A DNA stretch of 64,000 nt, taken from positions 181,266 to 245,265 of the forward strand of contig JBCCCR010000005.1 in the NCBI GenBank assembly GCA_039033415.1. Reading direction: 5' to 3'. Below the pieces are notes generated by a model that ran no database searches, was not told where the DNA came from, and saw only the letters and a list, made by a program, of their open reading frames with translations. The position numbers were made by a program, and so were the translations under genes. Origin of the DNA: Pseudomonadota bacterium (GTDB lineage: Bacteria > Pseudomonadota > Gammaproteobacteria > Xanthomonadales > SZUA-38). This document shows positions 7,338 to 17,000 of the stretch, in pieces (the stretch's first letter is position 1; every line of letters begins with the position of its first letter).

Positions 7338-8314
7338 GGCAAAACGATTTCGGCGCCGCTGCTGATGTGGTTGAACTGGTGGAAAGCCCGGATCCGGAGC
7401 CAGGACCCGGTGAGGTTTTACTCCGGGTAGAAGCGGCGGCCATGCACCTCGCTGACGTCAAGTTTGTGACCGGTGAATCGGGCTTCAAATTTTTTGGCGT
7501 GCCGCGCTGGATGGGCGAAGAAGGAGTGGCACGCGTCGAAACACTGGGCACCGGTGTCGAGGGATGGCAGGTTGCCGACCGAGCGTTTGTTCCGCGTGGC
7601 GTCGGCGCCTTCCGCGACTGCGCCTGCGTTGCGGCGACGGACCTCATGCGTGCGCCCGAAGGCGACGCGGATCAACTCGCCCTCACGATGGTCAATGGCC
7701 TCACCGCCTTTCTCCTGCTGGAGGACTACGCGCGCGCGCAGCCGGGTGAGTGGATCATCCAGAACGGCGCCAACTCGAGCTGTGGCCGTTATCTGGTTGC
7801 ACTGGCTCGCATGAAAGGCGTCAAAACGGTCTCTCTCGTGCGACGCGCCGAACTCATCGACGAGCTAACGCCACTCGGAGCGGATGTGGCCCTGGTGGAC
7901 AACGGCGACCCCAACGACATGGCGATGCAGGTTGGCGAAGCAACCGGCGGTGCGGCGGTAGTTGCCGGCATCGACTGCGTTGCGGGACCGGCCACCGTCA
8001 CGATCGCGCGCTGCGTAGCGCAGGGCGGTCGGGTCATCAACTACGGTTTTATGACCGGCGAGCCGTGCCAGATGGCGTTTCACGACCTTTTCCTGCGCGA
8101 AGTGACGCTCGAGGGTATGAATATGAAACACGGCTATTCAAGCGAGGAGCTCCTGGAGATCTATCAGCGGCTGGCCGGGCTGATTGCCAGCGGCGAACTG
8201 CGCGCGGCCATCGCCGGCACCTATCCGCTCGACCGTTTTCTCGACGCCTATGCGCACCAGCGGCAAACCGGGCTGAAGCGTCAGGGCAAAATCATTATTC
8301 GGCCCAACGACTGA
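7325..8314 (+). CDS. MDR-family NADPH:quinone / enoyl reductase-like oxidoreductase
   Basis: A 329-residue medium-chain dehydrogenase/reductase. A GroES-like N-terminal domain (EVLLRVEAAAMHLADVKFVTGE) precedes a Rossmann domain with NGANSSCGRYLVALARMKG, closest to trans-2-enoyl reductase/quinone reductase types; structural zinc cysteines are absent, so it is probably a zinc-independent NADPH reductase. The ATG at 7325 has a well-placed GAGGAG; a second ATG at 7334 overlaps the TetR stop as ATGA. Cotranscribed with and probably controlled by the TetR gene. The substrate is not evident. Confidence 0.9.
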   Translation: MRAMRQNDFGAAADVVELVESPDPEPGPGEVLLRVEAAAMHLADVKFVTGESGFKFFGVPRWMGEEGVARVETLGTGVEGWQVADRAFVPRGVGAFRDCACVAATDLMRAPEGDADQLALTMVNGLTAFLLLEDYARAQPGEWIIQNGANSSCGRYLVALARMKGVKTVSLVRRAELIDELTPLGADVALVDNGDPNDMAMQVGEATGGAAVVAGIDCVAGPATVTIARCVAQGGRVINYGFMTGEPCQMAFHDLFLREVTLEGMNMKHGYSSEELLEIYQRLAGLIASGELRAAIAGTYPLDRFLDAYAHQRQTGLKRQGKIIIRPND

Positions 8315-8371
8315 AAGGGTGTGGCGCCGGCAAACCGCCAGGCTGGTCAGCAAGCACAATCTCCCGTCAAC

Positions 8372-9802
8372 TTACGGGCACAGCGCCGGAACACACTCAA
8401 ACGAGTCCAGGAAGATTGTCGTAAACAGTGACTCCAGGAACCCAGAGTCGAGCTTCCAAAGCTCACGGCCGTCCACACCATTATCGCCTTCCCACAACAG
8501 CGTGTTGTTCACCACCCAGGCTTCACCACGCGGCGAGCCGTCAGCCTGGCCAGGATTGACGTCCGCAATCAGCGACACCCCGCCGATCGTCCCGTTGGCT
8601 GCCCACCACTCAAAGCCGTGCTCCGGTGTCTCGGCGCGAAAGATCAGATGGTTGTCGAACACGAGCCAGGGTCGCGGCGCCGCGCCGTTGATGTCGCTAC
8701 TGATGGTTGCAACCAGCTCCGCGTTGCTGCCCGACACCCGCCACAGCTGAGGCCCGCTTGGCGACTGACCACCGAAGTAAACGTGGCCATTAAACTCGAC
8801 AAACTTCTCCGGGTCCGAATCTCCGTCGCCGGTCGAAACGTCTGCGATCATGAAAGTGCCGCTGCCGGTGCCGTCACTCCGCCACGGCTCAACACCCTCA
8901 CCTTCGGTCTCGCCGGCAAAGTAAACGACCCCGCCGATCGGATCACCCGTGAACAGTCCCGTCGTGGCGTAGCCGCTCTCGTTGCCCGGATTGATGTCCC
9001 GAACCTGCTGAGCAATGTCGCTACCGTTTGGCAAGACCCAGGGCTCAAACCCGTCTGCCTCCCCTTCCGCGGTCGCCATAAACAGCCAGCCTCCCGGCAC
9101 CGGCCAAAAGCCGTTTCTGAAGGTGAGCCGTACGCTGTTAGTGCCCAGAATCTCTGTCGCGGTGTCACCGACCAGCCGATGAACACGAGCACCGATTGTG
9201 GGTGGCGTGACCGGTCGCGCGATCAACAGCGCTGAGTTGGACCCGATCGGCGTCAGCGCCTGCGCGTTGGAGCTGCCTTGATCCCCATTGATGTCGACAT
9301 ACAGCACGGGACCGGAGTTGGCGTTGACCCACCAGATCTCGCGCTGGCCGTTGCTGTCCGTGGCTGACACCAGCACTCTCCCGCCGACGATGCCCAACCA
9401 CGACGGGCTGGAGTTCGCCTGGCCAGGGCGAATATCGAACACCGTCGGGATGCCCGGAAAAGCCGCAATTGAAAATATCTCGCTGCCGGCCATATCGTCG
9501 GTGGCGTTAAAAAACACCGACGCGTTCAGGCTGCCGCGGAACGTCGGAAAGGACCCGTCAGGTCCCAGTCGAAGGTCGGTCAGCAGCTGGGTGCCCCCGG
9601 TGGTGCCATCGCTAATCCAAGGCTCGATGCCATCGCTCCCGTTATCGGCACGAAAAAAGAACTGGCCACCGTTAACGATGCCGTCGAGCTGAAACTGACC
9701 ATCGGGCCCAGGCCAAATGTCTCGCACCATTTCTGGCTGTGCGACCAGCGATCCAGAGACGAGGCAGCCAGCGAGCAGTGCGGCGAGAGATTGGGTCTGC
9801 AT
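8372..9802 (-). CDS. Secreted ELWxxDGT-repeat-like protein with IFxDxFE tail
   Basis: A 476-residue exported protein with a signal peptide (MQTQSLAALLAG...VAQ). The body repeats strings such as FFRADNGSDGIEPWISDGTTGGT, VYFAGETEGEGVEPWRSDGTGSGT and RELWKLDSG, the ELWxxDGT-type blades that probably form a beta-propeller. The ATG at 9802 follows AGGAG by eight bases and gives a clean signal peptide; an in-frame start 17 codons earlier does not. The C-terminus is IFLDSFECVPALCP, related to the tails of two other secreted proteins in this window. No enzymatic motif is seen; role unknown, probably extracellular. Confidence 0.85.
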   Translation of the reverse strand: MQTQSLAALLAGCLVSGSLVAQPEMVRDIWPGPDGQFQLDGIVNGGQFFFRADNGSDGIEPWISDGTTGGTQLLTDLRLGPDGSFPTFRGSLNASVFFNATDDMAGSEIFSIAAFPGIPTVFDIRPGQANSSPSWLGIVGGRVLVSATDSNGQREIWWVNANSGPVLYVDINGDQGSSNAQALTPIGSNSALLIARPVTPPTIGARVHRLVGDTATEILGTNSVRLTFRNGFWPVPGGWLFMATAEGEADGFEPWVLPNGSDIAQQVRDINPGNESGYATTGLFTGDPIGGVVYFAGETEGEGVEPWRSDGTGSGTFMIADVSTGDGDSDPEKFVEFNGHVYFGGQSPSGPQLWRVSGSNAELVATISSDINGAAPRPWLVFDNHLIFRAETPEHGFEWWAANGTIGGVSLIADVNPGQADGSPRGEAWVVNNTLLWEGDNGVDGRELWKLDSGFLESLFTTIFLDSFECVPALCP

Positions 9803-10004
9803 AAAGGAAACTCCTGGTTTTTCCGTAAACGACCAGGTGTCACAAAACGACACCCTGCAGCATACCCAACGTTCGCCAAGGGCTAATGTGCACAGCCTGC
9901 AGCCGGGCTTAGCTGAAAAGGGCCAGCATTCTAGGCAACAAACCTGACTTGACGAAAAAATCGACTTCCCGTATCAAATCGCTATCCAATGGTGGACGGC
10001 AGCC

Positions 10005-10487
10005 GTGCAAATCATCGAAGAGTCAGCCACGCGCCTGGTGCTCGAAGATACCCACCGAGATAAGCGGGTCGCCCTCGTGATCGCCAGCGTCATCGCGATG
10101 GTGGTGGCTGTCTATCTGGCCATCGAGCTGGATTTCACCGTCGCTTCCCTGCCCTTTGTGCTGGGGCTTGTGGCGCTAGTGGCCCTGTGGCGCATGGACT
10201 ACAAAGCCACTTTGGAGTTCGACAGAAGCCGCGGGAAATTCACGCATACGGTCACCGACCGCGGCAAGGCGAGTGAGTCGACGCTGGAGCTCAACGACAT
10301 TGCGAAAGCCGAGGTGAGCGAAAGCGACCCGGACAACAGCAGCGGCGACACGCCGTCACCCAACTATCGCCCCGACCTGATCCTCGCCGACGGAACGCGT
10401 TACGCACTGCGCGACTTTCATTCGGCCGGAACCCAGAGCGAGGAGGTGGTTGACCGGGTCAATCGATTCCTCGAAAGCGCCCGGTAA
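10005..10487 (+). CDS. Small membrane protein with PH-like cytoplasmic part, unknown
   Basis: A 160-residue protein starting at GTG 10005. Two adjacent hydrophobic helices (about residues 23-40 and 45-62) follow a short N-terminal strand segment (IIEESATRLVLEDT). The rest (YKATLEFDRSRGKFTHTV ... LELNDIAKAEV ... LILADGTRYALRDFHSAG ... VVDRVNRFLE) has the pattern of bacterial PH-like or YcxB-like domains in which membrane helices are inserted between strands. It is convergent with the CopC-DJ-1 gene. Function unknown. Confidence 0.7.
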   Translation: MQIIEESATRLVLEDTHRDKRVALVIASVIAMVVAVYLAIELDFTVASLPFVLGLVALVALWRMDYKATLEFDRSRGKFTHTVTDRGKASESTLELNDIAKAEVSESDPDNSSGDTPSPNYRPDLILADGTRYALRDFHSAGTQSEEVVDRVNRFLESAR

Positions 10488-10546
10488 CCACCACAAGACT
10501 CTCGCCGGCGAGAACGCGATTCTGCGGCGACGAACGACGCTATACG

Positions 10547-11602
10547 CTAATCCTCAGCGCCAGTTTGGTCTGCCTGAAACCGACGCTTGAGAAACTCTAC
10601 ATAAGGAACGGCGCTGTTGAGGTTGCCCACAAAAGGGTCCGCGGCTGCGTCATTGTTCCATTCGTATTCAGTGCTTTGCGCAATCATTCTTGCCACCGGT
10701 TCTCCGAAAAAGCGCTCCAGCACCGCCAGGCTCATATCGATACCTGCCGACACGCCAGACGATGTAATAAAACGACCGGACTCAACCCAGCGCGCCTCCT
10801 TTTGCCAGTCTGCTGACCCCTGCTGCACGATGTAATCGAAAAACGCTTTATTCCCCGTTGCACCCACGCCTTCGAGCACGCCTGCCTTGGCGTAAAGGGC
10901 CGAACCGGTACAAACGGAGGTCGCCACAGCAACTTCGTCCAGCTTGCTCTGAAGAAACGAGATCATGCGCGGGTTTTCCACCTCAACCAGCGTCCCGATT
11001 CCACCGGGCACCATGAGGACATCCAGTTCGGGCGCATCTTCAAACCCATACTGGGCCTCCAGTCGCGGCGCGATCGCTTTTGGATAGCTGGTTGTGGTCA
11101 GGGCGACAGGACGCTTCTGCTCCGCAATAAGGTGCACACGCAGTGTTTCCGGGCCCATGTTCATCCACATTTCCAGCGGACCAAACACATCCAGGGGCTC
11201 AGCTCCGTCGTACAGCACGATGCCAATGTCCAGCGGCGGTTCCCATACGTCGTCAACCGCGCCATCAGGGCGCGCAACGGAAAAGGGCACCAGACCACTA
11301 TGGTCCCCAACCCGCCAGCGCAGCTGATACTGACCGTCGGCCAGGTTCCCGGGGACAAAGGCCATCAAGTCGTTGTTGCCCATCGCATGCAGGCCCAAGA
11401 CGCCGCGTTCCGCTTGATCACCCAGCACAACCACCTCGTACGCCACTCCTTCGGGAAGCTGATCAAATTTAAGCAGTACCCCTCGAAGCGTACGCGGCAG
11501 TACCGCACCCGCTTCAGGATAGCTCTTGACCAGCTCCATCGACGAAGCTGCGACCGTTGCGGTCAGCAAAACCACTGCCACCATGCTGCGCCAAAGGGTC
11601 AT
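10547..11602 (-). CDS. Exported CopC-like / DJ-1-PfpI fusion protein
   Basis: A 351-residue protein with a signal peptide (1-20). Residues about 21-110 resemble CopC (MELVKSYPEAGAVLP ... GNLADGQYQLRWRVGDHSGL), a periplasmic copper-binding fold, but the N-terminal His ligand of CopC is not present. Residues about 125-320 are a DJ-1/PfpI domain of the isocyanide-hydratase-like group: DGAEPLDVFGPLEMW with Glu135, VPGGIGT, and VCTGSALYAKAGVL with the nucleophilic Cys231. Its ATG overlaps the stop of the upstream receptor remnant (ATGA). Placement after a DUF2946 gene and the TonB remnant suggests descent from a copper-handling operon. Activity unknown. Confidence 0.85.
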   Translation of the reverse strand: MTLWRSMVAVVLLTATVAASSMELVKSYPEAGAVLPRTLRGVLLKFDQLPEGVAYEVVVLGDQAERGVLGLHAMGNNDLMAFVPGNLADGQYQLRWRVGDHSGLVPFSVARPDGAVDDVWEPPLDIGIVLYDGAEPLDVFGPLEMWMNMGPETLRVHLIAEQKRPVALTTTSYPKAIAPRLEAQYGFEDAPELDVLMVPGGIGTLVEVENPRMISFLQSKLDEVAVATSVCTGSALYAKAGVLEGVGATGNKAFFDYIVQQGSADWQKEARWVESGRFITSSGVSAGIDMSLAVLERFFGEPVARMIAQSTEYEWNNDAAADPFVGNLNSAVPYVEFLKRRFQADQTGAED

Positions 11603-11835
11603 AGCTCGACTCCAAACGTGATGAAGAACGATCTCTCCTGGCCGGGGCGAACCACTTCCTGGAGCAGGTACTGGTAGGGTCTGAAGTACTCTCGATCAAA
11701 GCAAGACTCGTTGAGGTCGAGCGTCGGGCTTTTCATTCGCTCGAGACGGAAGGCTGCAAACCTCCCGGTCCATGACCGCGTCGATACAGGCAACGGACTG
11801 TCCGCTAGGAAATCTTTTTTCATTTCTAAACTCAC
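11599..11835 (-). pseudogene. Remnant of a TonB-dependent receptor C-terminus
   Basis: About 78 codons whose last part (FRPYQYLLQEVVRPGQERSFFITFGVEL) looks like the final beta-strands of a TonB-dependent outer-membrane receptor. Nothing upstream encodes a plug or barrel: only about 100 bases separate it from the DUF2946 gene. Its stop overlaps the CopC-DJ-1 start by ATGA, as if an intact receptor once ended there. A neighbouring frame (about 11836-11890: ISTGVTYTPHREF) may be more of the same broken gene. DUF2946 genes often precede TonB-dependent copper receptors, which fits a large internal deletion. A genuine small coupled gene is the alternative. Confidence 0.45.
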
Positions 11836-11932
11836 GGTGAGGCGTATACGTGACGCCGGTAGAAATCACAGGCCTGCACAGGTCGCCGCGACGCATCGTT
11901 GCAGCGAAAAGCACTAAGCGTTTTAGGAGTAC

Positions 11933-12400
11933 TCAGTCGTTAACTGGCGGACCGCGAGCATGCTGGAGGAGAAATGGGGTGACGCTGGCGAGTGTCCGAG
12001 ACCGCACCGACGCTGATAACGGCCGACACGGCAATACCCGCGCTTCAATACTGGGAGGAGCGGCGTCATCGAGAAACGGCAGCGCAAAGGCACAGGTGCC
12101 GGATCCCGCGGCGTGATGGTCGTCGTGCGAAGTCTCGTCACCTTCATCGAGCAAGCCTTCGTGGCCGGTATGCCCATGATGAGCGTGGTGGGAATGGGCA
12201 GTATCTGCACCCGCGTGCGAGTTCAGGACGCCCGCTTGCATCCCCTCGGGACAAATGGCTACGAATGACCCGCTGGCCAGTGCGGCGGGCATGAAGCCCG
12301 CGGGAAACAGGATCTGCAGACAGAAACACGCGACCACCCACCGCAACAGCTGCGGTCGTAAGCGACGGAATTGAAACGCGTTTACGGCTTTTGGGGTCAT
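11933..12400 (-). CDS. DUF2946-like protein, His-rich
   Basis: A 155-residue protein with an N-terminal hydrophobic segment (LLRWVVACFCLQILFPAGFMPAALA), a His/Asp-rich middle (HSHHAHHGHTGHEG, DDHHAAG), CAFALPF, and the ending RGPP typical of DUF2946. The His-rich stretch could bind copper or another transition metal. The ATG at 12400 is chosen because a perfect TATAAT box at 12435-12430 would put the transcript start at about 12423, after the in-frame GTG at 12427. In related bacteria such genes sit beside copper TonB receptors; here the receptor is only a remnant. Confidence 0.75.
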   Translation of the reverse strand: MTPKAVNAFQFRRLRPQLLRWVVACFCLQILFPAGFMPAALASGSFVAICPEGMQAGVLNSHAGADTAHSHHAHHGHTGHEGLLDEGDETSHDDHHAAGSGTCAFALPFLDDAAPPSIEARVLPCRPLSASVRSRTLASVTPFLLQHARGPPVND

Positions 12401-12429
12401 TAACAGCACGGAGAATCGCGCGGCCACTC

Positions 12430-12435
12430 ATTATA
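12430..12435 (-). promoter_or_regulatory. -10 element of the DUF2946 promoter
   Basis: TATAAT on the minus strand, 30 bases before the preferred ATG. No good -35 is seen at 16-18 bases, so an activator may be needed. Confidence 0.4.
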
Positions 12436-12509
12436 GAAGACAACGAATCCCGAAACCGCTGTTTAGCTCACGTTCGCTGCAGGCAACCAGCGCCGAAGCG
12501 GGGTCTTGC

Positions 12510-12845
12510 CTACGGCCACGGCGCCTCAGGCTTGGTGTATAGCTGGCTGAACAAAACGTCGCCAAGTTTCTCAACCACTGGCATCTCTGCGAGGCAATCC
12601 AGAAAGGCTCTCCCCACGCCCGCGTGAAGTCGCTCATGCTCTCGGCGACCGTCGTCAGACCAATAGCTCTCCACCATCAGATATTCAAAGGGCGTCTCGG
12701 TTTTCCAGGTGGCGTACAGGAAGCAATCGGGCTCCTGCGTTTGCGCGGACTGGGTTACCTGCGCCAGGATCTGGAGAAATTCGTCATGCTTTTCCGGCTT
12801 GACCTTCATGCGTACCGTGACGCTGCTTTGAATAGGCTGACTCAT
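12510..12845 (-). CDS. Antibiotic biosynthesis monooxygenase (ABM) domain protein
   Basis: A 111-residue single-domain ABM protein: VTVRMKVKPEKHDEFLQILAQV opens the ferredoxin-like fold, FLYATWKTETPFEYLMVESYWSDDGRREHERL follows, and SQLYTKPEAP closes it. Members include YgiN-like quinol monooxygenases and haem-degrading enzymes; no cofactor is needed for the former. It starts 40 bases after the serine hydrolase stop, so the two may be cotranscribed. The substrate is unknown. Confidence 0.85.
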   Translation of the reverse strand: MSQPIQSSVTVRMKVKPEKHDEFLQILAQVTQSAQTQEPDCFLYATWKTETPFEYLMVESYWSDDGRREHERLHAGVGRAFLDCLAEMPVVEKLGDVLFSQLYTKPEAPWP

Positions 12846-12884
12846 AACGTCTCTTCTTTGTGTCTTAGGGCGCCGGCGAGTCGG

Positions 12885-14003
12885 TCATTCCCAGCACCGA
12901 TATCCGTCTGCGGGTGTCTCGCTGTCAACCGCGTTCATTGCCGCCCAGGCCAGCTTCATCGGTCCGATCTGACCGTCACTCTCTTCCCGGTTGGTCAGGA
13001 CAATCACTGACAGGCCGGCGCCGACGTCGCGAATAAAGGCGGTGCCAGCGTAGCCCGCGTGATCAACGATGATGCGATCATCGACCTCGCGGCTCCACCA
13101 GCCGCGCGCATAGCCCCACTGCCGACAAGACTCGCCGGTGGAAAAATACCGCTGAATTTTCCACGTTGCGTGCTGTGCAGCCTGACTGACCCGATAATTG
13201 TTGGAAAGCGCGGCCTCCCATCGCATCAGATCCTTTAGCGAGGAGTGTGCACCAAAATGGGGCGTGAGTTCGAACTGCCAGACGCGTCGGTTTCGCTGCA
13301 GCTCGCCGTCTTTAAAGGTATACCCTTCGGCCAGACCGGGGATGATGGCAGACTGATCGAGAAATCGCGTTTGAGTCATGCCAAGGGGCCGGAAAAACCG
13401 TTGCTGCATATACTCGGCATAGCTCATCCCGGACGCCGCTTCGATCACCAGACCCAAGAGGAAATACCCCTGGTCCGAGTAGTTCCAGTCGGTGCCGGGC
13501 TCCGACACCATTGGCGTATTTTTCGCCGATGCCAGCATGTCGTCAGTGGAGTAGCTGAGTAAAAACTCCCCTTTCGGTTTTTCCTCAAACCGATGTGCCA
13601 GCCCGCCCATGTGGCTGAGCAGCTGATTGATCGTGATCGTTTGCCACTGCTCAGGCAGTCCCGAAACGTGATCGGCAAGCCGGTCCTTAGCCCGAAGTTT
13701 TCCCTGCCCCGCGAGCGTCATTACGGCCAGCGCCGTCATGGGCTTGGTTAACGAGGCCAGCTCAAAAACGGTCTCGGTGCTAACCGGCACGTTATGGGTC
13801 AGGCTGGCGTAACCATAAGTGCCCACGTGAATAGGGGTCCCACGGCGTAGCACCGCAACGGCGACCCCCGGGAAGTGGCCGGTCGCCATAAGGGGCGCAA
13901 TGGCCTCGCTGACGGCCTCAATAACCGGAGGATGGTCCTGTGAGAATGCCCGGGGTACCACCAGGCAAAGACCCAGCGCAAGTCCGATAAAAACCTGATG
14001 CAT
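12885..14003 (-). CDS. Exported serine hydrolase, beta-lactamase class C family
   Basis: A 372-residue periplasmic or secreted protein with a signal peptide (MHQVFIGLALGLCLVVPRAFSQ). All three serine-hydrolase motifs are present: SLTK (Ser84 in this numbering), NYSD for the YxN-type motif, and VDHAGYAG near the C-terminus for the KTG-equivalent HxG. That combination indicates a class C-like esterase or peptidase rather than a proven beta-lactamase. ATG 14003 is preferred to TTG 14021. It lies 29 bases after the BNR propeller gene and is probably cotranscribed with it. Confidence 0.88.
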   Translation of the reverse strand: MHQVFIGLALGLCLVVPRAFSQDHPPVIEAVSEAIAPLMATGHFPGVAVAVLRRGTPIHVGTYGYASLTHNVPVSTETVFELASLTKPMTALAVMTLAGQGKLRAKDRLADHVSGLPEQWQTITINQLLSHMGGLAHRFEEKPKGEFLLSYSTDDMLASAKNTPMVSEPGTDWNYSDQGYFLLGLVIEAASGMSYAEYMQQRFFRPLGMTQTRFLDQSAIIPGLAEGYTFKDGELQRNRRVWQFELTPHFGAHSSLKDLMRWEAALSNNYRVSQAAQHATWKIQRYFSTGESCRQWGYARGWWSREVDDRIIVDHAGYAGTAFIRDVGAGLSVIVLTNREESDGQIGPMKLAWAAMNAVDSETPADGYRCWE

Positions 14004-14032
14004 TGCAACTAGACGAGCCAAACGCCAACGCG

Positions 14033-17000
14033 TTACTCAACCGGACGCGGGATGTGGGGCTCCTGACGCTCTCGCGCCCAGGCGTTGATTGGCTCAATGT
14101 ACTTCTGAGTGATATCCCGAAGCTCACCTTCCAATGCCTCCCACTGCTGCTCCAGATCCGCCTGCCGCTCGCGCATCCCAGCTGTGACCGGTGCGCCCGA
14201 GTAGTCGATCGTATCCATCAGGAATCGCACCTGACCATCGAACATGGTTGCCCAGGCGTCTTCGTCTTCGTAGGTCTCGAACTTCAGCTGCGTGATCTTC
14301 GCTTCCCAGGTGCTGATCCCAGCTATCGCCTGGTCGCCGAGGGAATGGAGGTCAGGGTCGTCATAGTCTGCCATCAGCTGGGTGACCTCCGCTCGCGCCC
14401 GCCGGCTGTCGTCTAGCCGTTTGAGCGAAGTCGCCAGCAGGCCTTTGACGCTGCTGAGCGTCTTTGCCCAGTCCGCAATTTGTGCGTCGGTAGCAAAAGA
14501 TCGCGCGTCTTTGGTCACCTCGAACGATACCGCGCTGGTCTCCTCACCCAGCGTCAGCCGGGCTGTGTAAGCGCCGGGGGCCACCGTCGGACCGTCGAAG
14601 CCAGCGTGCAGCTTGATGTTGGCTATGCAGGGGACGGCCTCTGACTGCATGTCCCAGCTCCACTGGTTCAGCCCCTGAGCCACCGGAGGGTAGTAGTGAC
14701 TCACCGGCCGCCGTGGATCTTCGTTGCCCTTTTCGCAGCGCTGCTGGTCACCCTCCGCGCTCGACATCGTTTGCACCACACCACCGTCAGCGTCGAGGAT
14801 TTCCAGCGTCAGCTCCGCCCCCTCTTCCACTTCGTCTCGAATGAAGTAGTAAAGCGGCACCTCCCAGGAAGCGTTGGCACCTTCGAAGTTGCCGGGCCAG
14901 CTGCCCGGCTTGCCCATGGCCCACGCCGGCGGCGTATACAGATGCACGGCTTTATCAGCATCATCGTTGGATGCCTGCCGGACCAACCACAAGTCATCGA
15001 GCACCCAGAACGCGCGACCCTGGGTAGCCACGGCAAGCCCATCCGCGCGGGCCCGGAGATCGGTGATGGGAACCGACGGGAGATTGAGATCGAGCGACTG
15101 CCATTCCTCGCCGTCGTCGAACGACACAAACAGCCCTTTCTCCGTTCCCGCGTAAAGCAATCCTTGAACGATCGGATCCTCTCGGACCACTCGAACAAAA
15201 GCCTTCTCCGGCAGGCCCTTGTCGATGCGACGCCAGCGATCACCGTGGTTGGTCGTCTGGTAAATGTAAGGCTTGAAGTCATTGAGCTTGTAGCCCGTCA
15301 CCGCCAGGTAGGCGGTCCCTTCCGCATGGGGTGACAGTTCAATGGCGTTGATCATCGCCTCACCTCGATGCGGCGGCGAAACATCCGCCCAGTTTGCGCC
15401 CCCGTCCCGCGTCAAATGCAGCAGCCCGTCGTCTGCGCCGACCCAGATAGTTCCCTTCTCATTCGCACTCTCCTCGATGGCGTAGATCGTGTGGTAGAAC
15501 TCCGCGCCAACGTTCTCCGGCGTCAGCGGCCCACCATTGCGGCCCATATGATCGGGGTTATTGCGCGTGAGATCCGGGCTGACCTCTTCCCAGCTAAGGC
15601 CCCGATCCATGCTTTTGAGGAGGTACTGCGTGCCGTAGTAAATGGTTGCCCGGTCGTGAGGACTGGTGATCACCGGCGGGTTCCAGTTGGCTCGGTATTT
15701 CAGATCCTTTGAGTCCATTCCAAACACCATTTCCGGATACGGAATGATGTAGCGGGTCTTGCGATTGGCGTGGTTATATTCCGTCAGCGTGCCGTTGATG
15801 GTGGTCGCGTAGATCAGCGTAGGATCGTCCGGATCGAAGGCGATATGTGCGCTTTCCCCGCCGCCAACCGCGTAATAATCGTCGACCCCGATACCGCCAT
15901 CCCAAGAGGCGCTGGCGATCGACACGGTGGAATTATCCTGCTGACCGCCGTACAGGCGGTACGGATTTTGGTTGTCGGTAATCAACCGATAAAACTGCGC
16001 GGTCGGCTGGTTGTTGATGGAGCTCCAGGTTTCGCCGCCGTCAAACGTCACCGTGGCACCGCCGTCGTTACCGTTGATGAAGTTGTCGCCGTCACTTGGG
16101 TTAAACCACATATCGTGGTGGTCTCCGTGCGGCGCTGAGACGAGCTCGAAGTCGGCACCGCCATTGACCGATTTATACAGCGCCGTGTTCATGGCCCAGA
16201 CCGTGTTGGCATCACTCTGATCGACGGCAATGTGTATGTAGTACCAGGCACGAGACCACAGCGCGCGGTGCCCGTTGATCAAGCTCCAGCTGGCGCCGTA
16301 GTCCTCGCTGCGCCACACGCCGCCCTTGCCCGGACCCGCCTCGATGATCGCGTAGACCCGGGACGGCTTGTCGGCCGAGACGGCAATACCCGTTTTGCCG
16401 ATCAGCTCGGGCAAGCCGCCCTCCAGCTGAGTCCAGTTGTCACCGCCGTCGACAGACTTGTAGATACCGCCGCCTTCACCACCCGATTTGATGAACCAGG
16501 GTTTGCGTCCGTGGTGCCAAAGCCCGGCATACAGAATGCGCGGGTTGGTCGGATCCATCGTGATGTCGGTGGCGCCGGTCTCATCATTCACTTCGAGAAC
16601 GTGCTCCCAGGTGGTTCCACCGTCTTTGGTCCGAAAGACACCCCGTTCTGCGTTCGGCGCCCAGATCTGTCCTTGGACAGCTACAAAAGCCACGTCTGGA
16701 TTCTCAGGATGGATCTGGATCTTGGCGATTTGACCGGCCTCCGGCAGCCCCACAAAGGTGAAAGACTGGCCGGCATCAACCGACTTCCAAAGCCCTTCGC
16801 CCTGAGCCGTGGTAACCCCGCGGATCGGCGCTTCCCCGGTCCCGATATAGATCACATTAGGATCGGAAGGCGCGACGGCGATGGCGCCGATCGTGCCCAC
16901 CGGAATCTGCCCATCCGAGATGTTGTTCCAGGTCTGGCCGGCGTTGGTGGTTTTCCATACGCCACCCCCGGTGGCACCCATATAGTAATGCTGACTGTTG

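Noticed and set aside
12885..14003. Call as a true beta-lactamase
   Set aside because: The SxxK/YxN/HxG motifs are shared with many esterases and peptidases; no feature shows antibiotic hydrolysis.
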